Positions 9,988-20,200 of a stretch of 64,000 nucleotides of DNA are shown one piece after another; within the stretch, counting starts at the first letter, position 1; each line of letters starts with the position of its first letter. The position numbers were made by a program, and so were the translations under genes. This DNA comes from Neobacillus niacini (lineage in GTDB: Bacteria > Bacillota > Bacilli > Bacillales > Cytobacillaceae), in NCBI RefSeq assembly GCF_023715415.1, contig NZ_JAMBOB010000001.1, positions 248,001 to 312,000 of the forward strand, in the 5' to 3' direction. The notes beneath the pieces were generated by a model, which saw nothing but the letters and a program-made list of their open reading frames with translations, made no database searches and had not been told where the DNA came from.

Positions 9988-10857
9988 ATTTTCAATTTTA
10001 TCCGCTATATCGCTTGGCCTTTCGAAAGTAAGCGGTCCAAATTTCTCAGATCTAATTTCTCGAATGACTAAATCTGAAACTTTATCATAATCAACGACTC
10101 CACCAGCCCCGAGACAGCCTCTGAGCTCCCCAATTTGGTCAAACATCTCTACCACATTATCAGGGACTGATTCAAGCTTATAGCGTTCCTTAAGTCTATC
10201 TGGATATCGTTCTTCTAAAAACTTAATTGAAAAAACAACGAGGTCCTGCAAATTCAGAAGAGTATCTTTGATTGCTCCAGTTACAGCTAACTTCTTTCCA
10301 ACCTCTTGGTCTTCAAACTTAGGCCATAGAATACCCGGTGTATCCAATAACTCTAGCTCTTTTCCAACTTTAATCCATTGTTGGGCTTTTGTTACTCCTG
10401 GCATATTTCCTGTCTTTGCAATGTTTTTCTTTGCAAGTCGATTAATTAATGTTGATTTGCCTGCATTCGGGATTCCAACAATCATGGCACGAATGGCTCT
10501 TGGGTTAACAACACCTTTTGCTCTTAAACGATCAAACTTTTCCTTTAAGATTTCATGGGATGCCTTTACAATATCCTTCATACCCTCTCCGGCCTGAGAG
10601 TTAATAGCAATTGCTTTTATTCCTCTTTCAGCAAAATAGGCAATCCATTCTTTTGTAATTGCTTTATCTGCCAAATCGGCTTTATTTAAGAGGACCAGTC
10701 TTGGTTTATGTTGAATAATTACATCTATCATTGGATTGCGGGACGAGTAAGGAATTCGTGCATCCACTAATTCATAGATAATATCTACAAGTTTTAATTT
10801 CTCTGTGACTTCTCTTCGTGCTTTTGCCATATGACCCGGAAACCATTGGATTGTCAA
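9982..10857 (-). CDS. rbgA: RbgA (YlqF), GTPase for 50S ribosome assembly
   Basis: This circularly permuted GTPase is needed for late 50S subunit maturation. The 291-residue protein begins [16 protein letters not shown]. The G motifs come in permuted order: LLNKADLAD (G4) first, then [13 protein letters not shown] (G1) and DTPGILWPK (G3). The start is taken as TTG at 10857: the perfect site AGGAGGTGA ends 8 bases before it. The GTG four codons upstream overlaps that site and cannot use it. It starts 20 bases after the lepB stop. Confidence 0.95.
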   Translation of the reverse strand: MTIQWFPGHMAKARREVTEKLKLVDIIYELVDARIPYSSRNPMIDVIIQHKPRLVLLNKADLADKAITKEWIAYFAERGIKAIAINSQAGEGMKDIVKASHEILKEKFDRLRAKGVVNPRAIRAMIVGIPNAGKSTLINRLAKKNIAKTGNMPGVTKAQQWIKVGKELELLDTPGILWPKFEDQEVGKKLAVTGAIKDTLLNLQDLVVFSIKFLEERYPDRLKERYKLESVPDNVVEMFDQIGELRGCLGAGGVVDYDKVSDLVIREIRSEKFGPLTFERPSDIADKIENK

Positions 10858-10877
10858 AGCAGTCGTCACCTCCTAAA

Positions 10878-11429
10878 CTATTTCAAGATATGCGCATCTT
10901 TTAATGGCCAGTAAACAATACTTGTTTTACCGATTATTTTTTCCATGGAGATGGTTCCAATATGCCTGCTGTCCTTACTGAAACGGCGATTATCACCCAT
11001 GACGAACAATTCACCTTCTGGTACTGTTTCAACACCAGCAGGAGTTTCTTCAAGTGTAAACGGATCAGTTAAAGGTCCTTCGACTTTTTTCTTATACTCA
11101 TCCAAATATGGTTCTTCGTACGCTTTTCCATTTACATATAAAGTATCATTTTTATATTCGATACGGTCACCCGGAAGTCCAATGACTCTTTTTATGTAAT
11201 CCTTCTGTTCAGGCGCATGAAAGACGATAATATCAAACCGTTTAGGCTCACCTATATTATAGCTTAGCTTGTTCACTATCATACGGTCTTGGTGCTGCAG
11301 TGTAGGCATCATCGATAGCCCGTCTACTACAATTGGTGCAAAAAGAAAGTAACGAATGACAGCTGCCAATACAACCGCAATTAAAAGTGCCTTCGTCCAT
11401 TCCCAAAGTTCATTTTTCTTTTTAATCAT
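10878..11429 (-). CDS. lepB: Type I signal peptidase (Sip/LepB)
   Basis: It cleaves signal peptides from exported proteins on the outer face of the membrane. The 183-residue protein has one N-terminal membrane segment (about residues 12-30). It has the serine-lysine dyad: Ser39 in SMMPTL and Lys80 in YIKRVIGLPGD. Box E appears as GDNRRFSKDSRHIG. The reading frame extends 73 codons further upstream, but the ATG at 11429 follows a GGGGA site and gives the normal size. It lies between rplS and rbgA, a position where B. subtilis has no signal peptidase. Confidence 0.95.
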   Translation of the reverse strand: MIKKKNELWEWTKALLIAVVLAAVIRYFLFAPIVVDGLSMMPTLQHQDRMIVNKLSYNIGEPKRFDIIVFHAPEQKDYIKRVIGLPGDRIEYKNDTLYVNGKAYEEPYLDEYKKKVEGPLTDPFTLEETPAGVETVPEGELFVMGDNRRFSKDSRHIGTISMEKIIGKTSIVYWPLKDAHILK

Positions 11430-11480
11430 CTTTTGTTCCCCACCAATCACAAAAAAATGTTTGATAAGATAAGTACGAAA

Positions 11481-11505
11481 AAAGAGCTTGCAAAGCAAGC
11501 TCTTT
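11481..11505 (-). terminator. Intrinsic terminator after rplS
   Basis: AAAGAGCTTGC pairs perfectly with GCAAGCTCTTT around an AAA/TTT loop (11 bp). On the minus strand it is followed by TTT immediately after the rplS stop. Confidence 0.9.
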
Positions 11506-11511
11506 CTTTTA

Positions 11512-11965
<454 letters not shown>

Positions 11966-11971
11966 AGAAGT

Positions 11972-12000
11972 ATCTTAACATAAAAGACAACTTCATGCAA
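11972..12000 (-). promoter_or_regulatory. Sigma-A type promoter of rplS
   Basis: The minus strand reads TTGCAT (12000-11995), a 17-base spacer, then TAAGAT (11977-11972). It starts 4 bases after the trmD stop codon and leaves a leader of about 110 bases. Confidence 0.65.
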
Positions 12001-12003
12001 TAT

Positions 12004-12747
12004 CTACTCATATTCTTTTTTTATTTCATTCAGCCATTTCTCCTGATCCTTACTCAATTCTATTTTTTCTAATAAGTCTGGCCTCCTAAGGAGTGTTCGT
12101 CGTAAAGCTTCCTTGTTACGCCATTCTTCGATTAATCGATGATTTCCTTGCAGAAGGACCTCTGGAACCTTCATTCCGCGAAAGTCAGAGGGTCTTGTAT
12201 AGTGAGGATGCTCCAAAAGGCCTGTGCTGAAAGAATCTTTCATATGTGACTCTTCATTCCCTAAGACCTCTGGCAGGAGACGAACAACACTATCAATCAC
12301 AACCATTGCTCCAAGCTCTCCGCCAGTTAACACATAATCACCAATTGAAATCTCATCACTTACCACATGTTCACGAATTCTTTCATCGTAACCCTCATAA
12401 TGCCCGCAGATGAACAGAAGATGTTCCTCTTTCGCCAATTCTTCTGCCAGTTTTTGGTCATACCGTTTTCCTTGAGGACAAAGTAATATCACTCTTGTTG
12501 TGTTACTGTTTGCTTTTTCCTTTAATGCTGCAACTGCATCAAATAGTGGCTGCGGCTTTAAGACCATACCTGCCCCGCCGCCATAGGGATAGTCGTCGAC
12601 GGTTTGATGTTTATTATCAGCATAGTCACGGAAATTAACAACATTATAGTGAACAGCAGATTTTTGGGCAGCTTTATGTAAAATGGAATGCCCAAGCACC
12701 CCTGAAAACATCTCTGGAAATAACGTCAGTACATCTATTTTCATCAT
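12004..12747 (-). CDS. trmD: tRNA (guanine-37-N1)-methyltransferase TrmD
   Basis: This is a SPOUT-class enzyme that makes m1G37 and so prevents +1 frameshifting. The 247-residue protein has the conserved [15 protein letters not shown] and the SAM-binding knot region ([37 protein letters not shown]). The start ATG overlaps the rimM stop (ATGA). A second ATG follows at once, so the true start could be one codon later. Confidence 0.98.
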   Translation of the reverse strand: MMKIDVLTLFPEMFSGVLGHSILHKAAQKSAVHYNVVNFRDYADNKHQTVDDYPYGGGAGMVLKPQPLFDAVAALKEKANSNTTRVILLCPQGKRYDQKLAEELAKEEHLLFICGHYEGYDERIREHVVSDEISIGDYVLTGGELGAMVVIDSVVRLLPEVLGNEESHMKDSFSTGLLEHPHYTRPSDFRGMKVPEVLLQGNHRLIEEWRNKEALRRTLLRRPDLLEKIELSKDQEKWLNEIKKEYE

Positions 12748-13262
12748 GAAAGTAGACCTTCCATCGGTTCAATTAAGATTACCTTTTCCTTCACATCGAC
12801 TTTTTTCACAACATCTTCAATATAAGGAATCAATATTTCCTTGCCTGATGCCGATTTTATTACCCATACATCGTTAGCGCCTGGGGATAGGATTTCTGTA
12901 ACCTTACCAATTTCCTCACCTCTAGTTGTCGCCACTAAGCATCCGATAATTTCATGGTAATAGTATTCATCTTCTTCAAGATTTCCAAGTTGAGATTCTG
13001 GCACCTTTAGGATACCGTCCCTAAACTTTTCAACCTCGTTGATATTTTCATACCCCTCAAAGGTAAGTAAATTAAAATTTTTGTGAGTTCGGTGGGTTTT
13101 TACCTTTAATTGAATGGGCTTATTAGATCCAGGCATAAACAAATACAATGTATTCCCCACTTTGTAACGCTCTTCTGGGAAGTCAGTTTTAGAAATCACC
13201 CTTACTTCACCTCTGATTCCGTGTGTATTGACGATTTTACCTACATTAAACCATTTTTCCAT
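12744..13262 (-). CDS. rimM: Ribosome maturation factor RimM
   Basis: It assists 16S rRNA processing and 30S head assembly with S19. The 172-residue protein has the N-terminal RimM barrel ([18 protein letters not shown]) and the C-terminal PRC-barrel ([21 protein letters not shown]). The ATG at 13262 has AGAGGTGA 8 bases upstream; the GTG four codons earlier lies inside that site. It overlaps trmD by 4 bases. Confidence 0.97.
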   Translation of the reverse strand: MEKWFNVGKIVNTHGIRGEVRVISKTDFPEERYKVGNTLYLFMPGSNKPIQLKVKTHRTHKNFNLLTFEGYENINEVEKFRDGILKVPESQLGNLEEDEYYYHEIIGCLVATTRGEEIGKVTEILSPGANDVWVIKSASGKEILIPYIEDVVKKVDVKEKVILIEPMEGLLS

Positions 13263-13276
13263 TTTGTTCGTCACCT

Positions 13277-13663
13277 CTATCTTATTTCCTCAATTATGCC
13301 ATCTTTTATGATAATGGTTGTTTGCTCCATTACTTCATCCCAATTGTCGCCAACCTTCACTTCAACAAGGGCTTGTACTTCCTTTTGCTTTAGTTCACTG
13401 CCTAATGGTAGCATATGTAGTTGTTCAATTTGAAACTCATAAAGCTTTTCTTTGTCATGTCGTTTTTGCAGTTCTTTTTCAAAATGACTTTTAAGTGCGC
13501 TTGATTGATACTTTTTGGCTTTTTCTAACTTTTTTAACTCAAACTGTAGCTGCTCATATTCTTTTTGCATCTGCAGCTTGCCAGCAAAATATTTATCAAG
13601 TAGCTTTTGTTTACTTTGTTCCGTTAAGATTTGCTTTACAATAACAGTTTGAATAAGTTGCAT
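13277..13663 (-). CDS. ylqD: YlqD family protein
   Basis: A 128-residue protein conserved in Bacillus at this locus, with no established function. The middle (about residues 25-75) is rich in Lys, Glu and Gln and looks like a coiled coil; the C-terminus is a short beta-rich domain ([25 protein letters not shown]). It lies 14 bases before rimM. An intergenic repeat and a terminator separate it from khpA upstream. Confidence 0.9.
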   Translation of the reverse strand: MQLIQTVIVKQILTEQSKQKLLDKYFAGKLQMQKEYEQLQFELKKLEKAKKYQSSALKSHFEKELQKRHDKEKLYEFQIEQLHMLPLGSELKQKEVQALVEVKVGDNWDEVMEQTTIIIKDGIIEEIR

Positions 13664-13698
13664 AGAATTGCCTCCTCCTTCAATTTCCTGTTTTTCAT

Positions 13699-13819
13699 TG
13701 TCTAGCTTCAGCGCCTAGGGGCTCTCAGGTCTAAGCCAATCCATCAAGAAGGTAAAAGAGCAACCTTCTCGCCGGCTCGTCTTATGCCTGTCGCCCCTGT
13801 GCAAGTCGCTTCCGCTTTT
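13699..13819 (+). repeat. Dispersed intergenic repeat, family 2, copy A
   Basis: The segment begins TGTCTAGCTTCAGCGCCTAG and ends CGCTTCCGCTTTT. The same ends occur at 28488-28611. A central hairpin is possible (AGAAGGT with ACCTTCT), enclosed by GGGGC/GCCCC pairing. From memory this resembles a GC-rich repeat common between genes in Bacillaceae. It lies between ylqD and khpA, next to the khpA terminator. Confidence 0.75.
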
Positions 13820-13831
13820 CATGATAGCAAA

Positions 13832-13858
13832 AAAGGGAGGAATTTTATTCCTCCCTTT
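13832..13858 (-). terminator. Intrinsic terminator after khpA
   Basis: AAAGGGAGGAAT and ATTCCTCCCTTT form a perfect 12-bp stem with a 3-base loop. On the minus strand the stem runs into a T tract. It would end transcripts coming from ffh-rpsP-khpA, yet ylqD-rimM-trmD continue beyond it. Confidence 0.88.
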
Positions 13859-13875
13859 CATCTAGATGCAAAAAG

Positions 13876-14106
13876 CTATTCACCAATTTCTAGAAAAATT
13901 TTCTTTTGTTGTGATGATCCTGCTGCATATACAACAGTCCTTATGGCCTTTGCAACACGCCCTTGCTTACCAATCACTTTTCCCATATCTGTCTTATTAA
14001 CAGTAAGATGAAAAGTAATTCGTTGATCTTCTTCGTTGACATTAACTTGAACATCCTCTGGAAAATCAACAAGGGGCTTAACAATACTTTCAATTAATTG
14101 CTTCAT
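13876..14106 (-). CDS. khpA: KhpA (YlqC), single-KH-domain RNA-binding protein
   Basis: A 76-residue protein that is essentially one KH domain. The RNA-binding loop is GKQG in MGKVIGKQGRVAKAIRTVV. KhpA pairs with KhpB (Jag/EloR) and affects cell elongation in some Firmicutes. It begins 5 bases after rpsP, so the two are cotranscribed. Confidence 0.95.
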   Translation of the reverse strand: MKQLIESIVKPLVDFPEDVQVNVNEEDQRITFHLTVNKTDMGKVIGKQGRVAKAIRTVVYAAGSSQQKKIFLEIGE

Positions 14107-14111
14107 AGCAA

Positions 14112-14384
14112 TTACTTGCTGTGCTTAGCATTATGGAATTTTTCCATGATGCCTTGGTTTGAGAAAAGGTTACGAACTGTATCAGATGGTTTTGCACCGT
14201 CTTGTAACCATTTAAGAGCCAAATCTTCGTTGATTTGGACTGCAGCTGGTTGAACAACTGGATTGTAAGTTCCAATAACTTCAATGTAACGTCCGTCACG
14301 AGGAGAACGAGAATCTGCTGCTACGATACGATAGAAAGGAGTCTTTTTAGCTCCCATACGCTTTAAACGAATTTTTACTGCCAT
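14112..14384 (-). CDS. rpsP: 30S ribosomal protein S16
   Basis: A 90-residue small-subunit protein starting [21 protein letters not shown]. The ATG at 14384 has GGAGGTG upstream; an in-frame start 11 codons earlier is not supported. It has a candidate promoter of its own after ffh. Confidence 0.98.
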   Translation of the reverse strand: MAVKIRLKRMGAKKTPFYRIVAADSRSPRDGRYIEVIGTYNPVVQPAAVQINEDLALKWLQDGAKPSDTVRNLFSNQGIMEKFHNAKHSK

Positions 14385-14423
14385 TTTAAATAAGCACCTC
14401 CGAATAGTTTCACACAAGATAGT

Positions 14424-14452
14424 ATATTATCAATTATTAATTCATTTGTAAA
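14424..14452 (-). promoter_or_regulatory. Candidate promoter of rpsP-khpA
   Basis: The minus strand reads TTTACA (14452-14447), 17 bases, then TAATAT (14429-14424). The start codon follows about 40 bases from the -10 box. The -35 arm also forms part of a weak TGTAAAG/CTTTACA hairpin. Confidence 0.5.
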
Positions 14453-14492
14453 GTGTTTTTTCTTTACAGTAGTATTGCCAATTTTTTCAGCT

Positions 14493-15845
14493 TTAAAACG
14501 GCTTGAACGGAAATTTAAATCCGCCCTTTTTCTTGCCTTTTTGCTGCATTCCTGTCATTTGCTTCATCATCTTCTTCATGTCCTCAAACTGTTTTAATAA
14601 CCGATTTACTTCAGGAACAGTTCTTCCGCTCCCTTTAGCAATCCTTTTTTTACGGTTTGAATTCAATATCTCAGGATGATCTTTTTCTGCTTTTGTCATG
14701 GACCGAATGATTGCTTCCACATGTGCAATTTGTTTTTCTTCGATTTGAACATTGTTCAAACCTTTAATTTTATTTGCACCAGGCATCATTTTTAATAGTT
14801 CATCAAGCGGTCCTAAATTACGGACTTGTCCGAGCTGTTCCAAAAAGTCATCAAGCGTAAAAGTCGCCGTCCGCATCTTTTGTTCTAGCTCTTTTGCCTT
14901 TTCCTCATCAACATTCGCCTGTGCCTTTTCAATAAGCGTTAAGACGTCACCCATTCCGAGGATCCTTGAAGCCATACGTTCGGGATGAAAGGGTTCAATT
15001 GCATCCATTTTCTCGCCTAAACCGACAAACTTAATCGGTGTTTGAGTAACAGCACGAATAGAAAGTGCAGCTCCTCCACGCGTGTCACCGTCTAGTTTAG
15101 TTAAGACTACTCCCGTCAAACCAAGCTGTTCATTAAAGCTTTGGGCTACATTAACAGCATCTTGACCAGTCATTGCATCAACAACAAGAAAAATTTCGTC
15201 TGGTTTCGTAAGTTCTTTAATATCCTTCAGTTCACCCATTAATGCTTCATCAACATGCAAACGCCCAGCAGTATCAATAAGGACATAGTCATTATGATCT
15301 TCTTTTGCTTTCGCAATGGCTTGCTTTGCAATTTCGACCGGGCTAACTTGATCACCAAGAGAGAAGACAGGCATATCCAATTGTTTCCCCAGTGTTTGAA
15401 GCTGTTTAATGGCCGCAGGACGGTAAATATCAGCGGCTGCTAGGAGAGGCTTACGATTGTACTTTTTACGAAGCAGGTTTGCAAGCTTTCCTGTTGTCGT
15501 CGTCTTACCCGCACCCTGAAGTCCTACCATCATTATGACTGTCGGCGGACGATTAGAGGCTGCAATTTTGCTTTGTTCCCCGCCCATCAAAATCGTTAAT
15601 TCCTCATTAACAATTTTAATGATTTGCTGGCCTGGTGTTAAGCTTTTTAATACTTCTTGTCCTACTGCACGTTCGCTGACTTTTTTAACAAAATCCTTCA
15701 CGACTTTAAAATTAACGTCAGCCTCGAGTAATGCAAGACGGACTTCACGCATCATTTCTTTTACATCCGCTTCCGTAACCTTACCTTTTCCACGGATTTT
15801 TTGAATCGTATTCTGCAGTCGGTCGGCTAATCCTTCAAATGCCAT
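14493..15845 (-). CDS. ffh: Ffh, signal recognition particle protein (SRP54)
   Basis: It binds signal sequences and 4.5S/6S-type SRP RNA and docks with FtsY. The 450-residue protein has an N domain, a GTPase G domain with GLQGAGKTTTTGKLA (near residue 107), DTAGRLHVD and TKLDGDTRGGAAL. A methionine-rich M domain follows, with GSGRTVPEVNRLLKQFEDMKK and a run of Met near the end. It follows ylxM by 12 bases. Confidence 0.98.
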   Translation of the reverse strand: MAFEGLADRLQNTIQKIRGKGKVTEADVKEMMREVRLALLEADVNFKVVKDFVKKVSERAVGQEVLKSLTPGQQIIKIVNEELTILMGGEQSKIAASNRPPTVIMMVGLQGAGKTTTTGKLANLLRKKYNRKPLLAAADIYRPAAIKQLQTLGKQLDMPVFSLGDQVSPVEIAKQAIAKAKEDHNDYVLIDTAGRLHVDEALMGELKDIKELTKPDEIFLVVDAMTGQDAVNVAQSFNEQLGLTGVVLTKLDGDTRGGAALSIRAVTQTPIKFVGLGEKMDAIEPFHPERMASRILGMGDVLTLIEKAQANVDEEKAKELEQKMRTATFTLDDFLEQLGQVRNLGPLDELLKMMPGANKIKGLNNVQIEEKQIAHVEAIIRSMTKAEKDHPEILNSNRKKRIAKGSGRTVPEVNRLLKQFEDMKKMMKQMTGMQQKGKKKGGFKFPFKPF

Positions 15846-15857
15846 TCATGCCGCCTC

Positions 15858-16190
15858 CTAATCCAATTTCTCAAGCTCGGCAACCATTTCCATCATTACC
15901 TGCTTTGAAGGGTTTTCTTCATTAAGCAATTCTTTTACATGCCTTAATAACATGCTGCGCTCTTGAAATTTTTGAAATAGTAATAGCTTTTCTTCATACT
16001 CCTCAAGCATAGCTTCCGTACGTTTGATGTTATCATAGACGGCCTGACGGCTTACATCGTACTCTTCAGCGATTTCTCCAAGTGAGTAATCATCTAAATA
16101 ATAGAGAGACATATAGCTTTGCTGCTTTGGTGTTAACAACGAATAATAGAAATCATAGAGATAATTTATTCGCGTTGTTTTTTCAAGCAT
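15858..16190 (-). CDS. ylxM: YlxM, helix-turn-helix SRP-associated protein
   Basis: A 110-residue protein with a sigma-region-4-like helix-turn-helix ([21 protein letters not shown], about residues 37-57). YlxM proteins are encoded next to ffh in Firmicutes and have been linked to SRP in streptococci; the biochemical role is not settled. GGGAGGT precedes the start, and the gene is coupled to ffh. Confidence 0.94.
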   Translation of the reverse strand: MLEKTTRINYLYDFYYSLLTPKQQSYMSLYYLDDYSLGEIAEEYDVSRQAVYDNIKRTEAMLEEYEEKLLLFQKFQERSMLLRHVKELLNEENPSKQVMMEMVAELEKLD

Positions 16191-16275
16191 GCCTATACCT
16201 CCCTTGTTAAGTGAAAAGCCTTTACAAATGTAGTTTACACAGTCATTCCAAGTCTGTCAAGAAAATATCTTTACA

Positions 16276-17265
16276 TCAATTTACAGCATTATCCACTTGA
16301 TCAGCGAATAATCCATACACATATTGCTCTGCATTAAATTCCTGGAGATCATCCATTTTTTCACCAAGACCCACATACTTTACAGGTATCTTCAATTCAT
16401 TTCGAATAGCTAAAACAATGCCGCCCTTGGCAGTACCGTCCAATTTCGAAAGAACAATCCCACTTACGTTTGTTACCTCTTTAAAGGTTTTTGCCTGAAT
16501 AAGCGCATTTTGACCCGTTGTAGCATCAAGTACAAGCAGGACTTCATGTGGTGCACCCGGAACTTCTCGTTCGATTACCCGCTTCACCTTTTCAAGCTCA
16601 TTCATCAAGTTAACCTTATTCTGTAAACGCCCAGCAGTATCACAAATTAATATATCAACTTTCCTTGATTTTGCCGCCTTTATCGCATCATACATAACGG
16701 CTGCAGGGTCAGAACCTTCCGCTTGCTTAATTACATCGACGCCTACTCTTTCTCCCCATACCTCTAACTGCTCAATAGCTCCCGCACGGAAGGTATCTCC
16801 TGCAGCTAAAAGAACGGATTTCCCTTCATTTTTGAACTTATGGCCTAGTTTTCCGATGGTAGTTGTTTTTCCTACACCATTTACACCTACAAATAAAATG
16901 ACAGTAAGCCCATCCTCTTGAATGTTCAATTTGGTTGAGAGCTCCTCGCCTGCATTGTAAATGTCAACTAACTTCTCAGATATAACACTTTGGACTTCCT
17001 GTGGGTCCTGGATATTTCTCCGTTTGACTTCCATCTTCAGTTCATCAATTAGTTTCATAACCGTATCAAAGCCTACATCTGCTTGAATTAATATTTCTTC
17101 TAATTCCTCAAAGAAATCTTCATCCACTTTTCGGTACCTTGCAACTAGGTCATTTACTTTTCCAGAGAAGTTATTTCTTGTTTTCGAAAGACCATCTTTA
17201 AATTTCTCTGTAACACTCTCCGTCTGTTTCGTGATTTTCTCTTTTAATTTTTTAAAAAAACTCAC
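16276..17265 (-). CDS. ftsY: FtsY, signal recognition particle receptor
   Basis: It receives the SRP-ribosome complex at the membrane. The 329-residue protein has a short charged N-terminal helix (KKLKEKITKQTESVTEKFKD) in place of the long acidic A domain of E. coli. NG-domain motifs GVNGVGKTTTIGKLG, DTAGRLQNKVNLM and SKLDGTAKGG follow. It lies 20 bases after smc. A gap of 85 bases separates it from ylxM. Confidence 0.98.
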   Translation of the reverse strand: MSFFKKLKEKITKQTESVTEKFKDGLSKTRNNFSGKVNDLVARYRKVDEDFFEELEEILIQADVGFDTVMKLIDELKMEVKRRNIQDPQEVQSVISEKLVDIYNAGEELSTKLNIQEDGLTVILFVGVNGVGKTTTIGKLGHKFKNEGKSVLLAAGDTFRAGAIEQLEVWGERVGVDVIKQAEGSDPAAVMYDAIKAAKSRKVDILICDTAGRLQNKVNLMNELEKVKRVIEREVPGAPHEVLLVLDATTGQNALIQAKTFKEVTNVSGIVLSKLDGTAKGGIVLAIRNELKIPVKYVGLGEKMDDLQEFNAEQYVYGLFADQVDNAVN

Positions 17266-17285
17266 TTTTCTTCACTTCCTATCCA

Positions 17286-20200
17286 TTAAGTTTCGACAAG
17301 CTCCTTCGTATCCTCTAGTCGGACAGAAACAAGCTTTGAGACCCCTGATTCTTGCATGGTTACACCGTATAGAACATCTGCTTCTTCCATTGTTCCTTTT
17401 CTGTGAGTGATGACGATAAACTGCGTTTCTGCACTAAAAGTCTTTAAATATTGACTAAAGCGAAAGACGTTTGCCTCATCAAGAGCTGCTTCAACCTCGT
17501 CTAGGATACAAAATGGAACTGGGCGGACTTTTAAAATGGAGAATAGCAGAGCAATTGCTGTTAATGCTCTCTCCCCTCCAGATAATAACCCAAGGTTTTG
17601 TAGTTTTTTCCCTGGCGGCTGTGCAACGATTTCTACTCCGGTATTTAATAAATCCCCCGGCTGTGTAAGTTTTAAATCAGCTCTTCCGCCGCCAAATAAT
17701 GCACGGAACACAGGTTCAAAGTGCTGACGAATTCCAGTAAAGGTCTGCTCAAACCGCTTTTTCATTTCTATATCCATTTCGTCTATAACCTGGTAAAGAG
17801 TATCCTTCGCCTCTTGAAGATCGTTTTTTTGTTCATTTAAAAATTCATAACGTTCAGAAACTCTCTCGTATTCTTCAATGGCACCAATATTCACACTACC
17901 AAGTTCGTCAATGGCTAGTTTTATCAGCTTTACTTTTTTTCTAGCTTCTTCTACTGGTATTGATAATGGAAATTGTTCCTTTGCACCCTCAAAGGAAAGT
18001 AGATATTCTTCTCTCAGATGTGCGAGTTTGTTTTCAAGTTCAACGTCTAAACGATTAATCTTAACTTCTTCATCTTTTAAAACCTCAACCATGCCCTTAT
18101 GAAGTCTTTTTATTTCCTTTGCTTCAAGTTCAGCATCTTCTAGAGTTGTATGCATGTGGATACGTTCCTGTCTCCTGGAAGAAATAAGGGCAATTGTTTG
18201 TTCCTTATCCTGCTGTTTCCGTTTTGCAGCTGCCTCTAACTGTTCTTCTCCAGAAGTACTGCCTTCCATTTCTGAAGTTAGCAGCATCAAATCCTCTGTA
18301 TAAAGAGCCAGCCTCTCTTGGGCTCCGTTTAATTCTTCTACTATCAAAGCTAATCGTTCTTTTGTATTTACAAATTGCTCATTTTTAGCCGCATACTCGA
18401 CCTTTAAATCTGTTATTTCCTTTGTTAGTGTTTCTTTTGACGAGATATCATTTGTTTTTTGTTCTGTTAGTTTTGCAATTTGTTTATCTAATGTTTCTAT
18501 TTTACCTTTAAAGCTTAACATTTCTGCATCGAGGTCATTTTTACGATTGTTTAAGGATTTCTGTTCCTCAGTAAGTTGTCCTTTTTCAAGATCATACATC
18601 GCCAAGCGATCATTAATATTCTTTGCCTCAAATTCAGCTTCCCTTTGATCTCCCTTTAACGTTTGTTCCTCTTGTCTTAATTCTTCTCCATACTTTCGCA
18701 TGGACTCTAGTTCTTGTTCTTGTGCTTTAATATCTAGTTTTAATGACTTAACAAGATTTTCTAAATTAGAAGTTTTTTCAGTCATCACAACAAGCTTTTC
18801 TTTCAACTCTTCAAGCTCGCCTTTTCTTGTCAATAACGAACTAGTCTTTTGCTTTTGTGCCCCGCCCGTCATCGAACCGCCAGGATTGACAATATCTCCA
18901 TCCAACGTCACTAGACGACAGCGATATTGGAGGATTTTGGCCAGTTCATTTGCGCCCTTTAAATCCTTTGTAATCACAACATTCCCTAATAGACTGCTGA
19001 TGACGTCTGTATATTTTGGATCGAAGCTGACTAAATCAACCGCACTACCGACCAATGAAGGATGGTTTTGAATAGAGTATTGTTGTGAGGAGGACAACAA
19101 TCTGCCCTTTATAACGCTTAAAGGTAAAAAGGTAGCCCGTCCGAATGAATTTTGTTTTAAAAATGTGATAGCCATACGGGCATTTTGTTCATTATCAACA
19201 ACGATATGCTGCAAGGCCCCGCCTAAAGCTGTTTCAAGTGCTGTCTCGTATTCTTTTGGTACTTTAACTAGCTCAGCCACAGCTCCTTCAATTCCTTGAA
19301 GCTTATTCCCGCGGGCTTTTAGTACTTCTTTTACCCCTTGAAAGAAACCTGAATAATCTTCTTCCATCTCCTCAAGCATTTCTTTCCGTGATTTTGCCTG
19401 TTGAAGAATTTGATAGGCTTGATATAAGGTTTTTTCCTGCTTCTGATAATTGTTTTGCGCATTTTCAAGTTTCCGCTGCTTCTCTCTGAAACCTGTGACT
19501 TGATTTGATAGTTTTTTTTGGATTTCATCTAGTGCAGATTGAATTTGCAGCATCTTCGTTTGAGCAAGTTGTCTTTCCTCAATAAATTTTACATTTTCTG
19601 AATCAAGGCGAGTGCTCTTTATTCCCTGCTGCTCCAGCTGCTGGTCAATATATTTCAGTTCGTTTTTTGCTCCAGCTTGGTCATTTAACAGCTCGATATA
19701 TTCACTTTTTAAGGTTTCAATTTTTTCATCAATATTTTCCGTGAATAAGTTTAATTTTTCCTGTTTTTCTTTTAACTGATGTTGAAGAACCTTCACTTGC
19801 TGCGTAAGCTTATTTACCAGTCCATCCTGTATATCTCTATTACTTTTTAATTGAATGATTTTATCGTTAAGTTCAGTAATACTTTTTTCTAGCTGAGCTC
19901 TATTTTGTGAGGCGTTTTTCTTACGTTCCTTTAATACTTCTTTCCTGCCTTCTAGCTTTTCTAATTCTTCACTAGCATGGAGGAGGACATTTTGCAAATC
20001 AGTAATGGATTCATCAAGCGAAGCAATTTGATTCCTTGTTTCCTCTATTTTTGCTTCCTTTAACTGTAATTTGGACGAAAGCCTAATTTCTTCTTGCTGG
20101 TGTTCTTCGAGTTGTGTTGAAAACGCAGTCCACTTTTGATGTAAATCTTCAATATCGTGTACCGTTAAAGCTACTTCAATTTTTTCAAGCTCTTCTTTTT

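Noticed and set aside
14447-14468. TGTAAAG/CTTTACA hairpin after ffh as a terminator
   Set aside because: The stem is AT-rich, 7 bp with no T tract, and overlaps a likely rpsP promoter.
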